A DNA stretch of 64,000 nt from an uncultured Bacteroidota bacterium (GCA_903891085.1 CAITDJ010000114.1:1-64000); one strand, 5' to 3'; counted from the stretch's first letter, positions 44,901-54,599 are shown. Notes: generated by a model from the letters alone, not told the origin. Translations and numbers: made by a program.

Positions 44901-46372
44901 CGGGAAATCTGAGTCTGATGCGAACTGCTTTTTTGATCGATTATCTGAACACATATTACTCGGTGCAGCACAACTTTGTGATTAAACCCACCGAAATTGA
45001 AGTTGATAATGTTGTTCTTTATGATACCATCGGTAATAAAGCGATTGCCAGTGGTACAATTAAACATGATTATTTGTCAAATTTCATGTTTGATATCGAT
45101 GTAAAAGTCAATGACTTTTTGGGGTTGAATACCAACCAAACGATGAACGATCTTTTTTATGGTTCAGCCATTGTGACTGGCGATGTCGGTATCAATGGTT
45201 CAATTGACGATATCGACATAAGTGTTTCAGGTACAACCCGAAAAGGAACATATATGTACATACCCATCAATATGGCCGCTTCGGTTAGTGACAATGATTA
45301 TGTTGTTTTTGTGAAACCGAAAAACGAAAAAATTGAACAGGAATTATTTGAAACACCCATTCAAAGTGGTCAGGCTTTTAATATCTACCTTGCAACCAAT
45401 GTAACCCCTGATGCAAGTGTAAAAATATTTATGCCTTACAATATGGGCGATCTGACTGCCAAAGGATCCGGAAATTTACGCATGAGTGCAAATTCGATCG
45501 GAGAGTTTTTGCTTTATGGGGATTATATTGTCAGGGAAGGGCAATTCAATTTTGTTTTTGAAAACCTGTTACGAAAGAAATTCGATCTGATGGAAGGTGG
45601 AAAAATATCGTGGACCGGAGATCCCTATGATGCCATGATCGATGTGAAGGGGGTGTACCGAACCAAAACCTCGCTTAGTTCGTTGGGAATTGTACTTGAT
45701 TCAACGTCCTCCATCCGAAACCGGGTGAATGTCGATTGCATTATTCATCTGTCAGAGCAACTGTTTAAACCTGAAATCAAATTCAGTATCCGATTGCCAA
45801 ATACTGATCCTGAAACACAGCAATTAGTGTTTTCAGTTCTTGATACAACCAATGAAGCACTTGTTACACAGCAGGTTATATCACTCATGGTATTAGGGAG
45901 TTTCAGTTATTCAGGAGCTTCCAATATTTCGCTCAGTTCTTCGTCCATTAATGTTATTTCAAATCAGTTAAGTAGTTGGCTTTCGCAGATCAGCAAAGAT
46001 TTTGATGTTGGTTTAAATTATAAGCCCGGTGATGAGCTAACCAGTAATGAACTTGAAGTCGCACTATCAACCCAATTGTTTAATGACCGGGTGATCATTG
46101 AAGGAAATCTTGGGGTTATTGGCAGCACAGCTTCCTCCCAATCGGCCAGTAATATTGTGGGTGATGTGGATGTTTCATTTAAAATTACTGATGATGGAAG
46201 GTGGAGGGTGAAAGCGTATAATCATTCCAATGCCAGTTCCACCAATAATGTTACAGCCTATGATAATTATGCTCCTTACACCCAGGGGGTTGGTATTTCA
46301 TATCGAAAGGAATTTGACCGATTGAGCGAATTATTCAAACGGAAAAAGTATAAGCAAAAGGACAATAATTAA
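41942..46372 (+). CDS. tamB: TamB-type translocation/assembly module protein (start disrupted)
   Basis: 1476 residues from the first in-frame ATG. The body is the long beta-helical DUF490/TamB rod (repeated strands of alternating hydrophobics), ending with the C-terminal TamB domain: GNLRMSANSIGEFLLYGDY, VREGQFNFVFENLLRKKF, GGKISWTGDPYDAMIDV and LDTTNEALVTQQVISLMVLGSF. It links inner and outer membranes and moves lipid or assembles outer-membrane proteins. The start is odd: codons upstream stay open back to 41852 and read VIKKKIRDIILILL before the ATG, completing a membrane anchor with no start codon. An ATG at 41883 (MLKGTKLSKK) reaches the same frame if one A is added to the A8 run at 41906-41913. 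So the real start is probably 41883. Confidence 0.9.
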   Translation: MVVMAIPVSLYTGSRDPFIQTFMARTAAGYFSKRLGSAITIGAFYLNLDLSVTLKQVVVFDKHSRQLMTVGLMKVRMDDYAFKNRLNIRAVELKDVTFQLVIYEGEKDMNLQFLLDFFQPSSDTIQDLTDKKYTPYPVSFQDVSIVNGAFRYWDQNNDFPGETGMDYTHLNINNIQLRASNITMFADSIVGHIEHLSANDTCGIVLNHLSADAIVSGTTTIAKKLKIETPESKIDLDMTMKYKNYSAYLEFIDSVEIEATVNPSTIYMADLGYFAPVMFDMTNHLIISGQVKGYVNDFKATGFTMNTGKFTRFLGNIHMKGLPDFYSTLIELDAANFETFSDDVRQFAIPGEMHYIPLPDLITSLGIAKIQGQFVGYYNDFTAQANIQTDIGSLIADIEMDTKNEEDPGTYKGRLQTQQLDIGKLIGGNSGVGKLDMNVYFEGEGFSTETVNLNLNGKVGSIDVLGNVFQEIDLSADMTGNTFNGNVNVDDEKIKLDFIGVVDFSEKLPDFDFKLKVRDADLFSLHLLQSDSLMKLSSNIEVNFKGLKVNDIEGGIIIDSTMLIDSRGQYAMNHFKMITTNDSLFNRKLTVRSDFFDFELGGIVNYAQLVESFKHYLTEYVYFKNLAPIGENIVNQDFFIDFRFKNTETLSRLFMPTVEVSPGSTFSGVFTTSNQILNTTFKSDSVKLNGVKLNSFLVNTKSDTQKASVQLGLANIVLRNGTSVDTTVLSIERPKLRATLENNTIVFDLEWKDYLEKTRNKGNLKAQLLLDSIRGNQLKITESDLLINDSLWVVNNTNKVVFNSDFTSIENLEVSMGKQAIRIDGRLPLNSSDSLNVYFTSWNISNFDMITKGYGIDIDGIISGDIQLANLTNQPAFFSNLHLQNLALNGEKLGEARILSSWNNADESIYVNAQIINVGNVSTSRMLGFTGFYYPKRKKQSLNFDLSLENFRLRALNPFLVGVLSRIEGLASGSFTVHGTLEKPELSGNLSLMRTAFLIDYLNTYYSVQHNFVIKPTEIEVDNVVLYDTIGNKAIASGTIKHDYLSNFMFDIDVKVNDFLGLNTNQTMNDLFYGSAIVTGDVGINGSIDDIDISVSGTTRKGTYMYIPINMAASVSDNDYVVFVKPKNEKIEQELFETPIQSGQAFNIYLATNVTPDASVKIFMPYNMGDLTAKGSGNLRMSANSIGEFLLYGDYIVREGQFNFVFENLLRKKFDLMEGGKISWTGDPYDAMIDVKGVYRTKTSLSSLGIVLDSTSSIRNRVNVDCIIHLSEQLFKPEIKFSIRLPNTDPETQQLVFSVLDTTNEALVTQQVISLMVLGSFSYSGASNISLSSSSINVISNQLSSWLSQISKDFDVGLNYKPGDELTSNELEVALSTQLFNDRVIIEGNLGVIGSTASSQSASNIVGDVDVSFKITDDGRWRVKAYNHSNASSTNNVTAYDNYAPYTQGVGISYRKEFDRLSELFKRKKYKQKDNN

Positions 46373-46420
46373 TTACTTTTACCTTGAAGTAAATTAGCGT
46401 ATTAATATAATTAAGTAGTT

Positions 46421-47488
46421 ATGAAACAAATACTTACTATCATTTTTATTATTTCTTTTTCGGGACTGTGTGCCCAAATTACCGTTACTAATAGCGATAT
46501 GCCCTCGGCTGGAGATACCATTCGGACAAGCATTTCTGTTGCGAATGAGAATTACGATTTTTCCGCAACCGGAAATAACTATACCTGGGATTTTTCAGGA
46601 TTGATGCCAATTTCGCAGCGCGTAGATACTTTTTTGTCCATTACCCAGACACCAGTTTCCTTTTGGCCATTTTTCATTACGAGTGCCAATCTCGCAGCCA
46701 AGGTTAATCCGGCCACTCTTCTACCCGGATTGCCTGAGTTGGAAGCGTATCGTTTTTACAACAACACCGGTTCTTCATTCAAGGATGTTGGTTATGGTAT
46801 ACTGGTTACAGGAATTCCACTGCCATTGAAATACAACAATGCAGATATGATTTATAAATTCCCAATGACCAATGGAACCTCCCATGAATCTGCATCCGGA
46901 CTCGAAGTGGCTGTACCTGATATGGGCTATATTATGATTGATCGCAATAGAAGCAGCATCGTTGATGGATGGGGCTCACTCACTACACCCTATGGAACAT
47001 TTGAAGTATTACGTTTGAAATCAACCGTATCGGAATACGATAGTATGTATATTGATTCGTTGCAACAAGGTATTCCATTGCAGCGAAATTACATTGAATA
47101 TCAATGGATTGGAAAGAATTTTGGTATTCCGCTTCTCAGTGCTACTGCAGATGAAGTGTTTGGAACAACGATCGTTTATATCGATTCGGTCAGAAATATT
47201 GATGTTGGAATAGGAGAAAAGCAATTGGCTGGGCGCTTCAATGTTTTCCCTAATCCGGTGCTCGATAAAATTAATTTTAACCTTAATTTGAAAAAGGATG
47301 TTCTTGCTGATATCTCATTGTATGATATGACAGGCAATTGTGTATACCATGAAAATGCATATCGATTAAATGCGGGAAATCAGCAAACAGCCATTGCTTT
47401 TAATACAGCCTGTACGCCTTCAGGAGTTTATATTATTGTATTAAGAATAGATAATCAGTTGTTTACAAGTCGATTCGTAAAGAATTAG
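46421..47488 (+). CDS. T9SS cargo protein with C-terminal sorting domain
   Basis: 355 residues. Signal peptide MKQILTIIFIISFSGLCAQ. Residues ~20-270 form a beta-rich domain unknown to me (motif NYDFSATGNNYTWDFSGLMP, common at the start of Bacteroidota secreted proteins). The last ~80 residues, from FNVFPNPVLDKINF to LFTSRFVKN, are a type A T9SS sorting tail (PNP and LYDMTGNCVY motifs). It is therefore secreted across the outer membrane via T9SS. The GTG of the next gene overlaps the stop by one base, but the helicase seems unrelated in function. Confidence 0.88.
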   Translation: MKQILTIIFIISFSGLCAQITVTNSDMPSAGDTIRTSISVANENYDFSATGNNYTWDFSGLMPISQRVDTFLSITQTPVSFWPFFITSANLAAKVNPATLLPGLPELEAYRFYNNTGSSFKDVGYGILVTGIPLPLKYNNADMIYKFPMTNGTSHESASGLEVAVPDMGYIMIDRNRSSIVDGWGSLTTPYGTFEVLRLKSTVSEYDSMYIDSLQQGIPLQRNYIEYQWIGKNFGIPLLSATADEVFGTTIVYIDSVRNIDVGIGEKQLAGRFNVFPNPVLDKINFNLNLKKDVLADISLYDMTGNCVYHENAYRLNAGNQQTAIAFNTACTPSGVYIIVLRIDNQLFTSRFVKN

Positions 47489-50400
47489 TGTCTAATTTAC
47501 TAATATACAAAGCTTCTGCCGGTTCAGGTAAAACATTCACGCTTGTGAAGGAATACCTGAAAATTGCCTTGCAATTTCCCCTTAGCTATCGAAGAACACT
47601 TGCTGTAACCTTCACCAATAAGGCGGCCAATGAAATGAAGCAGCGTATTATAAAAGCATTATATGAACTGGCTGATTTTGAGATGGCAACCGGCAGCACT
47701 ATTGAGGCGCTACTACCTGTGTTGATTGCCGAAACAGGTTTAACCGAACCTGAAATCAGGCGGAATGCTGCCAGGGTGTTGACTTCTATTTTGCACAACT
47801 ACAGCGATTTTGCCATAAGTACTATCGATTCATTTGTTTACAGTATTGTCCGTACTTTTTCACGTGACTTGAAACTGCCATTTCAGTTCGAAGTGGAACT
47901 GAATGACGAAACCATCGCCCGCATGGCTGTTGAAATGTTGCTGCATGATATTGGCAATGATCAGTTTATCACCGAATCAATCGTTGATTTTGCCAAATAT
48001 AAAATCAATACAGATGAAAACTGGAATATTGAACGCGACCTGAAAAATTACGCAAAAAAACTATTAAAAGAGGATGCATATTATTATCTGAAAAATAATG
48101 CTGAAGCCCACAGCGACTCCTTTAAATCCATGAATAAAAAGGTGTTAAGCTATATTCATGCCTTTGAAAATGAATTGGTTAATTCTTCAAAAGAAGTGCT
48201 TCGTTTGTTGGATGAAAATGGTATAACCGCAGATTTGCTTGCTGGAAAATCAACCGGAATTTATAATTATTTTTCAAAACTCTCAAAGAAGGACATAGTT
48301 GGGGCATACCCACTTAAATCTCGTTTAAAACTTAGTCAGGATGGTAGTTGGACTACCTCAAAAACTGCCATTGGACTCATTACACCAATTCAGGCCAGAC
48401 TTGACCAGTTATTCAATAGCCAGACCAAATTATTTGATGATCAATTACAGAAGTATTTTTTTTACCGGCTGTTGTCAAAAAACATTCATGTTTTTGCATT
48501 GACCACCCAACTGGGCCATATCATTGATGCCATCAGGGAGGAGAATAATCTTGTGCATATTTCGGAATTCAACAAGCGAATTGCTGAGATTGTGATGGGT
48601 TCATCGGTGCCGTATATTTATGAAAGGCTTGGCGAAAAATACAATCATTATCTGGTTGATGAGTTTCAGGATACATCGGTGCTCCAATGGCAGAATTTTC
48701 TTCCGCTGATATCTAATTCGCTGGCAAACAACAGAATGAACCTGGTTGTTGGTGATGGAAAGCAAGCGATTTACCGGTTCAGAAGTGGTGAAGTTGATCA
48801 GTTTATGTACCTTCCTGAGATTTATCATAAACCTCCAACCAGCGAATTTGATGAAATAGAGAACCAGTTGATGAGTGAAATTAGTTTTAATAGTCTTGAT
48901 CAGAATTTTAGGTCAGCCAAAGAAATCGTTGCGTTTAATAATGATTTCTTTGAATTTCTGGAAGGCAAATTAGGCAATTATAGCTCGATTTACAGCGGAT
49001 TACGTCAGACTGTGAAAAATGTGGATCAGTCAGGTTATGTCGAATTTCGGTTTTCTGAAGAAAAAAGTGCCGCATTGTTAAGCAACGAATATTTACATTG
49101 GATTTTAGATATCGTCAAAAACCAGCGGAAGGATGGGTATAGCTGGAGCGATATTGCCATTCTTGTCAGGGCCAATGCAAAGGGTGATATGATTGCCCGT
49201 TTTCTCACTGAAAACGATATTCCAATCGTGTCGTCCGATTCTTTGTTGCTTGCGTGCAATATGAAAGTACGGCTAATCATAGCCCTATTCAGGCTTGTCC
49301 TGGACACGGAAAACTTGATTCTACTCACTGAAATTGTATTCTATTGGAAGAGATTACATGCTGAACCAACGATGGTGGTGGAACTCACAAACGATTTTGT
49401 GTCTTCATTTACGCATGAAATGGCAACTGATATTTCAAAACTGGAAGATTTTCTCGAAATACCAGCCGGTTTGCTGAATACAAATGGACTCTTAATGATG
49501 GGTGTCTACGATCTGGCAGAAAATTTCATTCGTTTACTTCATTTAAATCAGATAGCAGATCCTTATATCTCTTTCCTGTTAGACGAAATTCAATCATTTC
49601 AATCGAAGAATGGTACTGGGCTGGCTGATTTTCTCGATTATTGGGAGGAGGTAAAAACAAATGCTTCTTTGAAAATACCGGCTGACCTGGATGCTGTTAA
49701 AATCATGTCGATCCATAAAGCAAAGGGCCTTGAGTTTCCCATCGTGATCTATCCGTTTGCCGATAATTCGTTGACCAAACTCACAAAAACAGAAACCTGG
49801 GTTGATTTGACATCAGAGAATTTTGATAAACTCAATAGCGGAATAGTCCCGTTCAGTAAAGAATTGCGCGAAACGCATCTGAGCGATCTTTACGAACAGG
49901 AAGTAGCCAAATCGAAACTCGATTTGATGAATACCCTGTATGTTGTGTTAACAAGGCCCACGACCCGACTATATGTGTTGACTAAAAAATTTGAAAGCAA
50001 TTCGAATGCAAGTTTTTCTATTCCGGGCTTCTTCAACGAATTTTTAACGGCCACAAGGGATTACGATGGTGAATCGCCCGTTTTTTCGATCGGTGAGCCT
50101 TCATTATCTGAAAACACAAAAATGCAAAGCAAACCGATCGGGGAGAAGCCCGCATTTGTCTTTGTTTCGGAAGATTGGCGTGATAAATTATTGATTGCTC
50201 CTGATCCCACTTCACCATGGCGTGATGTGCAATCCGAATTAAGTATTGAATGGGGGAATCTTGTGCATCAGATACTTGCTGAAATTAACTTTCAGGATCA
50301 GGCTGAATCCGTTTTTGATGCCTACTTTCAGGATGGAACAATAAATTTGACCGATTTGGAACGACTCAGGTCGCATTTTAATCAGATTGTTTCTCATGCC

Positions 50401-50664
50401 GACCTGAAAGATTGCTTCTCGATGAAGGCAGGTATCAGAAATGAGTCTGAAATCATGACCACGGATGGGCTTGTATACAGACCCGACAGGTTCGTGACTT
50501 TTGGCGATCGCGCCGTTATCATTGATTACAAAACCGGCTCGGCACATGCGTCCTATCTTGAGCAAATGAGACAATATACATCAGTAGTATCTACCCTTGA
50601 AAACATCCCGGTTGATGCTTACCTTGTTTATCTTAATGATGAAATATCAGTTGTAAAGTGTTAA
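47488..50664 (+). CDS. AddA-like UvrD helicase with C-terminal nuclease
   Basis: 1058 residues with a GTG start overlapping the previous stop. SF1A helicase motifs in order: I KASAGSGKTFTL, II HYLVDEFQDTSVLQWQNFLP, III VVGDGKQAIYRFRSG, IV DQNFRSAKEIVAFNN, V VKIMSIHKAKGLEFPIVI, VI LYVVLTRPTTRLYVL. Near the C-terminus YRPDRF, AVIIDYKTG and a downstream Gln (YLEQMRQY) form the RecB-type PD-(D/E)xK nuclease. This matches the AddA subunit of AddAB, which resects double-strand ends. AddB, often adjacent, is not here. A stand-alone role is possible, and it should not be called a defence gene on this evidence. Confidence 0.88.
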   Translation: MSNLLIYKASAGSGKTFTLVKEYLKIALQFPLSYRRTLAVTFTNKAANEMKQRIIKALYELADFEMATGSTIEALLPVLIAETGLTEPEIRRNAARVLTSILHNYSDFAISTIDSFVYSIVRTFSRDLKLPFQFEVELNDETIARMAVEMLLHDIGNDQFITESIVDFAKYKINTDENWNIERDLKNYAKKLLKEDAYYYLKNNAEAHSDSFKSMNKKVLSYIHAFENELVNSSKEVLRLLDENGITADLLAGKSTGIYNYFSKLSKKDIVGAYPLKSRLKLSQDGSWTTSKTAIGLITPIQARLDQLFNSQTKLFDDQLQKYFFYRLLSKNIHVFALTTQLGHIIDAIREENNLVHISEFNKRIAEIVMGSSVPYIYERLGEKYNHYLVDEFQDTSVLQWQNFLPLISNSLANNRMNLVVGDGKQAIYRFRSGEVDQFMYLPEIYHKPPTSEFDEIENQLMSEISFNSLDQNFRSAKEIVAFNNDFFEFLEGKLGNYSSIYSGLRQTVKNVDQSGYVEFRFSEEKSAALLSNEYLHWILDIVKNQRKDGYSWSDIAILVRANAKGDMIARFLTENDIPIVSSDSLLLACNMKVRLIIALFRLVLDTENLILLTEIVFYWKRLHAEPTMVVELTNDFVSSFTHEMATDISKLEDFLEIPAGLLNTNGLLMMGVYDLAENFIRLLHLNQIADPYISFLLDEIQSFQSKNGTGLADFLDYWEEVKTNASLKIPADLDAVKIMSIHKAKGLEFPIVIYPFADNSLTKLTKTETWVDLTSENFDKLNSGIVPFSKELRETHLSDLYEQEVAKSKLDLMNTLYVVLTRPTTRLYVLTKKFESNSNASFSIPGFFNEFLTATRDYDGESPVFSIGEPSLSENTKMQSKPIGEKPAFVFVSEDWRDKLLIAPDPTSPWRDVQSELSIEWGNLVHQILAEINFQDQAESVFDAYFQDGTINLTDLERLRSHFNQIVSHADLKDCFSMKAGIRNESEIMTTDGLVYRPDRFVTFGDRAVIIDYKTGSAHASYLEQMRQYTSVVSTLENIPVDAYLVYLNDEISVVKC

Positions 50665-50687
50665 TAATTAAAATCCTATAATTAAAA

Positions 50688-53600
50688 ATGAAAAAAATCC
50701 TGATTCTTTTTTTAGTGGCATTCATCTGGAATGTGGAATTGAAAAGTCAGGGAGACGCAAGGTTGATGCGTTTTCCTACCGTGTATGACAACACCGTTGT
50801 CTTCTCTTATGCCGGCGATTTGTATGTTGTTCCGCTTGAAGGTGGAATTGCCCGACAATTGACAAATGACAAGAATGGCTTCGAAATTTTTCCGCGTTTC
50901 TCGCCCGACGGAAAAAACATTGCATTTACAGGCCAATATGACGGTAATACCGAAGTTTACCTGATCCCGGCATCGGGTGGTGAACCCAGACGGTTGACCA
51001 TCACCGCGACGCTTGGGCGTGATGATCTTTCGGACCGCATGGGGCCGAATAACCTGGTGATGACCTGGCGTGACAATGAAAGTATCGTGTTTCGTTCACG
51101 TAAACAGACGTTCAATGATTTTAAAGGACAATTGTTTGTGGCCAATATCAACGGTGGAATTGCCGAAGAACTGCCTCTGCCCGACGGCTCCTGGTGTTCG
51201 TTCTCAATTGACGGAAAGAAAATGGTGTATAACCGTGTTTTTCGTGAATTCAGAACATGGAAATATTACAAAGGTGGCATGGCCGACGACATCTGGATGC
51301 ATGATTTTACCACGCATGAAACCAGAAATCTGACAAATAACATGAACCAGGATATTATCCCGATGTGGAAGGGTGATGTGGTGTACTTTTTATCGGATCG
51401 TGATCGCACCATGAATCTTTTTTCCTATAATCTGACAAGCGGAATTACCACCAAACTAACTAATTACACCGAATATGACATCAAGTTTCCATCGCTTGGC
51501 AATAATTCAATCGTGTATGAAAACGGTGGGTGTTTATACAATTTCGACCTGAAAAATCTGGTTCCTGTTAAAATACCTGTTCAGATCATGGGTGATTTAT
51601 CGTCCTCCAGAACAAAATACATTGATGCATCAAAAAGTATTGCCACTTATGATCTTTCTTCCGATGGTCAGCGCGTTGTTTTTGGCGCCCGTGGTGATGT
51701 GTACTCAGTACCGGCAAAAACGGGTATCACCCGCAAGCTGACAGCTTCGAATGGTGTGCACGACCGTGATGTTGCCTGGTCGCCCGATGGCAGGTTTGTT
51801 GCCTTTATTTCGGACAAAACTGGTGAAGACGAAATATTTATCAGAGATCAAATGGGGGAGAAGGAAGCCATCCAAATCACATCAAATTCAACAACCTACA
51901 AGTATCAGCCTGTTTGGTCGCCTGATAGTAAAAAGATTCTGTGGTCCGACAAAGAGGGCAGGTTGAATATGGTTGATATTGAGTCGAAAGTGATTACCAT
52001 GGTAGCCAAATCGACCGACTTCGAGATCAGCAACTATACCTGGTCGAACGACAGCAAATGGATTGCCTTTACCATGCCAAGCAATTTTTCGGTAAGCAGG
52101 ATCTTTATCTATGGCATCGATTCGAAGGAAACCAATCCGGTGACCGATACCTGGTACGACGCCGGCTCACCAGCTTTTGATCCAAGCGGTAAATACCTGT
52201 ATTTTACATCATCACGCGATTTCAATCCTACCTACAGCTGGACCGAATGGAACCATGTATACACTGATATGAGCCGCATTTATTTTGTTACGCTGCAAAA
52301 AGAGACGGTTTCGCCCTTTGTGCCCGAAAACAATGAAGTTGTTGTAAGTAAAGAATCGAAAGAGGAAGCCAAAGACGATAAGGATGCGAAAAAGGAAAAG
52401 AAAGAAACTGTCGCACCCGCCATGAAAATTGATTTCGACGGTATGATGGGCAGGATCATTCAATTGCCTGTAAACCCCGGCGCTTACTGGAATCTTACGC
52501 CTGTTGACGGTGGTATTTATTATGCCGGCAATTCGAAAGAAGATAAACGGGGGATGTTTTATTATGATTTGAAATCGAAGAAAGAAACGGACTTGGGTAA
52601 CTATCAGTCATTTGTGCTTTCGGCCGATAAAAAGAAAATGCTGATTTCCGCTGCCGGAAAATATGCTGTGATTGATGCACCTAAATCATCCATCAAACTG
52701 GAAGAATTTGTTGATGTGTCGAACATGAAAATCTGGGTGAATCTGAATGAAGAATGGGCACAGATTTTCACCGAATCGTGGCGACAGATGCGCGACTTTT
52801 TTTATGCACCCACTATGCATGGGGTCGATTGGAAAGCCATTCATGCAAAATATATGGCTCTTGTTCCGTATGTTGCCCACCGCAACGACCTGAACTACCT
52901 GATTGGTGAGATGATTGGCGAATTAAGTATTGGCCATGCTTACGTAAATGGCGGTGACAAACCATCGCCCGAAAGGATTCAAACCGGATTGTTGGGTGCA
53001 AAAATCAGTCGCGATGCTTCTGGTTTTTATAAGATTGATGAAATATTGAAAGGCGAAAGCTGGGCAAAATCGTCGCGCTCGCCGCTACGTGATTTGGGCG
53101 TTGCAGCCAGTGAAGGCGATTATATTGTTGCCATCGACGGGGTGCCAACCTCGCAATACTGTGATATTTATATCGCGCTGATCGGCAAAGCCGACAAACA
53201 GGTTGAAATCAGTTTCAATGCGAAGCCTGAACTTGCCGGAGCCCGAAAATGCATCGTTATCCCGATAGCCGATGAAGCAGGATTGTATTATTACACCTGG
53301 GTGCAGGCAAATATCGAAAAGGTGAACAAAGCCACCAACGGCCAGGTGGGTTATATTCATATTCCGGATATGGGCCCCGAAGGATTGAATGAGTTTGTGA
53401 AATATTATTACCCGCAACTGAACAAAAAGGCCTTGATTATTGACGACCGTGGCAATGGTGGCGGTAATGTTTCGCCCATGATTATTGAACGCCTGAACCG
53501 CGAACTAGCCTTGTATGGCATGTCGCGCAACGGTGGCGTGAATACCAAGCCGGCCGGCATGATGCTGGGGCCAAAAGTATTGCTGCTCGACCGCTATTCG

Positions 53601-53942
53601 GCTTCGGATGGTGACCTGTTTCCCTACCAGTTTAAGAAACTGAAGATTGGCAAAACAGTTGGGATGCGCTCGTGGGGCGGGGTGGTTGGCATACGTGGCA
53701 GTTTACCTTTTATTGATGGTGGTGATTTGCGGAAACCCGAATTCGCCCCCTTCGATGAAAATGGCAACTGGGTGATCGAAGGCCATGGTGTCGATCCGGA
53801 TATTGCCATCGACAACGATCCATTTAAGGAATATATGGGCGAAGACCAGCAACTGAACAAAGCCATTGAAGTGATTTTAGATGAGATGAAAAACTATCCT
53901 GAACTGCCACAGATTCCACAGTTCCCGGATAAATCGAAATAA
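50688..53942 (+). CDS. Tricorn-like S41 protease with beta-propeller
   Basis: 1084 residues with a signal peptide (MKKILILFLVAFIWNVELKSQ). Residues ~25-540 hold PD40-type propeller repeats (RFSPDGKNIAFTG, VAWSPDGRFVAFISD, PVWSPDSKKILW, FDPSGKYLYFTSS). A very charged linker (about 550-575, Lys/Glu/Asp rich) follows. Then the C1 domain with PTMHGVDW (H711), a PDZ-like domain near 760-880, and the S41 core: IDDRGNGGGN, nucleophile S973 in SASDGD, and E1031 in VIEGHGVDPD, matching Ser965/Glu1023 of tricorn. It likely degrades peptides in the periplasm or at the surface. Codon use is visibly richer in G and C than in the genes beside it. Confidence 0.93.
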   Translation: MKKILILFLVAFIWNVELKSQGDARLMRFPTVYDNTVVFSYAGDLYVVPLEGGIARQLTNDKNGFEIFPRFSPDGKNIAFTGQYDGNTEVYLIPASGGEPRRLTITATLGRDDLSDRMGPNNLVMTWRDNESIVFRSRKQTFNDFKGQLFVANINGGIAEELPLPDGSWCSFSIDGKKMVYNRVFREFRTWKYYKGGMADDIWMHDFTTHETRNLTNNMNQDIIPMWKGDVVYFLSDRDRTMNLFSYNLTSGITTKLTNYTEYDIKFPSLGNNSIVYENGGCLYNFDLKNLVPVKIPVQIMGDLSSSRTKYIDASKSIATYDLSSDGQRVVFGARGDVYSVPAKTGITRKLTASNGVHDRDVAWSPDGRFVAFISDKTGEDEIFIRDQMGEKEAIQITSNSTTYKYQPVWSPDSKKILWSDKEGRLNMVDIESKVITMVAKSTDFEISNYTWSNDSKWIAFTMPSNFSVSRIFIYGIDSKETNPVTDTWYDAGSPAFDPSGKYLYFTSSRDFNPTYSWTEWNHVYTDMSRIYFVTLQKETVSPFVPENNEVVVSKESKEEAKDDKDAKKEKKETVAPAMKIDFDGMMGRIIQLPVNPGAYWNLTPVDGGIYYAGNSKEDKRGMFYYDLKSKKETDLGNYQSFVLSADKKKMLISAAGKYAVIDAPKSSIKLEEFVDVSNMKIWVNLNEEWAQIFTESWRQMRDFFYAPTMHGVDWKAIHAKYMALVPYVAHRNDLNYLIGEMIGELSIGHAYVNGGDKPSPERIQTGLLGAKISRDASGFYKIDEILKGESWAKSSRSPLRDLGVAASEGDYIVAIDGVPTSQYCDIYIALIGKADKQVEISFNAKPELAGARKCIVIPIADEAGLYYYTWVQANIEKVNKATNGQVGYIHIPDMGPEGLNEFVKYYYPQLNKKALIIDDRGNGGGNVSPMIIERLNRELALYGMSRNGGVNTKPAGMMLGPKVLLLDRYSASDGDLFPYQFKKLKIGKTVGMRSWGGVVGIRGSLPFIDGGDLRKPEFAPFDENGNWVIEGHGVDPDIAIDNDPFKEYMGEDQQLNKAIEVILDEMKNYPELPQIPQFPDKSK

Positions 53943-53946
53943 AATG

Positions 53947-53983
53947 AAAAGAGGCTGAAACCACTGGTTTCAGCCTCTTTTTT
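53947..53983. terminator. Strong bidirectional intrinsic terminator
   Basis: GAGGCTGAAACC (53951-53962), loop ACT, GGTTTCAGCCTC (53966-53977), then a T run on the plus strand and an A run before it, so it works in both directions between the tricorn gene and the convergent 54023-54499 gene. Confidence 0.93.
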
Positions 53984-54022
53984 TGTTAACGAAGTTTAAA
54001 TCTCATATGTTATTGAATCGTC

Positions 54023-54499
54023 CTAACTAAGCAACGAATTAATTTCAACGCCATAGTCAAATTGCAAATCTTCATGCAAGGTAGAAACTTTTTTACGGAT
54101 CAACCCAAGTTGTGTATCGAAAAGCTTTTTTAGCTGCGTATTTCCATGTATCGGGGGAGAGAAGCTTTTCAGTTTGTTACAGAAATAGATGAGTAATTCA
54201 ATCTCTGTTTCTTTTTGTTGCGAATACCTGATATACTTTCGGGTGGTGATTAAAATTTTACGGATACTTTTCCTGATGTAGTAATAGTTTGTTTTGTTTA
54301 TTTGATCGAACTGCCCGTCAATCTCAGCTTTTATATTGGCGACATACAGGCTTTCGTCAAATGATTCGAACAAAAGGTAGTTCAGTAGTTCCTTGTTATC
54401 TTTCTTGTATTTTGACAGCCGCAAACAAATCTCCAGCAGGTCTCCCGATGAACGGGTTGCTAATTCTTGTTTAAGTTGGTTGAGTGTGGCCGGCTGCAT
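54023..54499 (-). CDS. Small helical protein, unknown function (possibly DUF6155-like)
   Basis: 158 residues, mostly alpha-helical with many Lys/Glu and aromatic residues (NQLKQELATRSSGDLLEICLRLSKYKKDN; YYYIRKSIRKILITTRKYIRY). No signal peptide or membrane helix. The N-terminal pattern (LKxxLxxxSxxxLLEIxLxLxKYKKDNKELLNYLLFE) resembles DUF6155-type proteins, but I would not assert this without a profile match. It stands between the terminators on both sides. Confidence 0.7.
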   Translation of the reverse strand: MQPATLNQLKQELATRSSGDLLEICLRLSKYKKDNKELLNYLLFESFDESLYVANIKAEIDGQFDQINKTNYYYIRKSIRKILITTRKYIRYSQQKETEIELLIYFCNKLKSFSPPIHGNTQLKKLFDTQLGLIRKKVSTLHEDLQFDYGVEINSLLS

Positions 54500-54599
54500 G
54501 ATTTCAGGGTAAAGTAAAAAAACAATAGTTAAAAGAAAGGTAAAGTTACAATTATTGCTGTCCTGAATTCAACTTTTCTCCAAAGTTACTTTCCCTTAA

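Noticed and set aside
47488-50664. UvrD-nuclease as a defence helicase
   Set aside because: Motif order and C-terminal RecB-type nuclease match AddA; no partner effector gene is adjacent.
50688-53942. Genomic island around the tricorn-like gene
   Set aside because: Only one gene differs in composition, no integrase, tRNA or direct repeats flank it.
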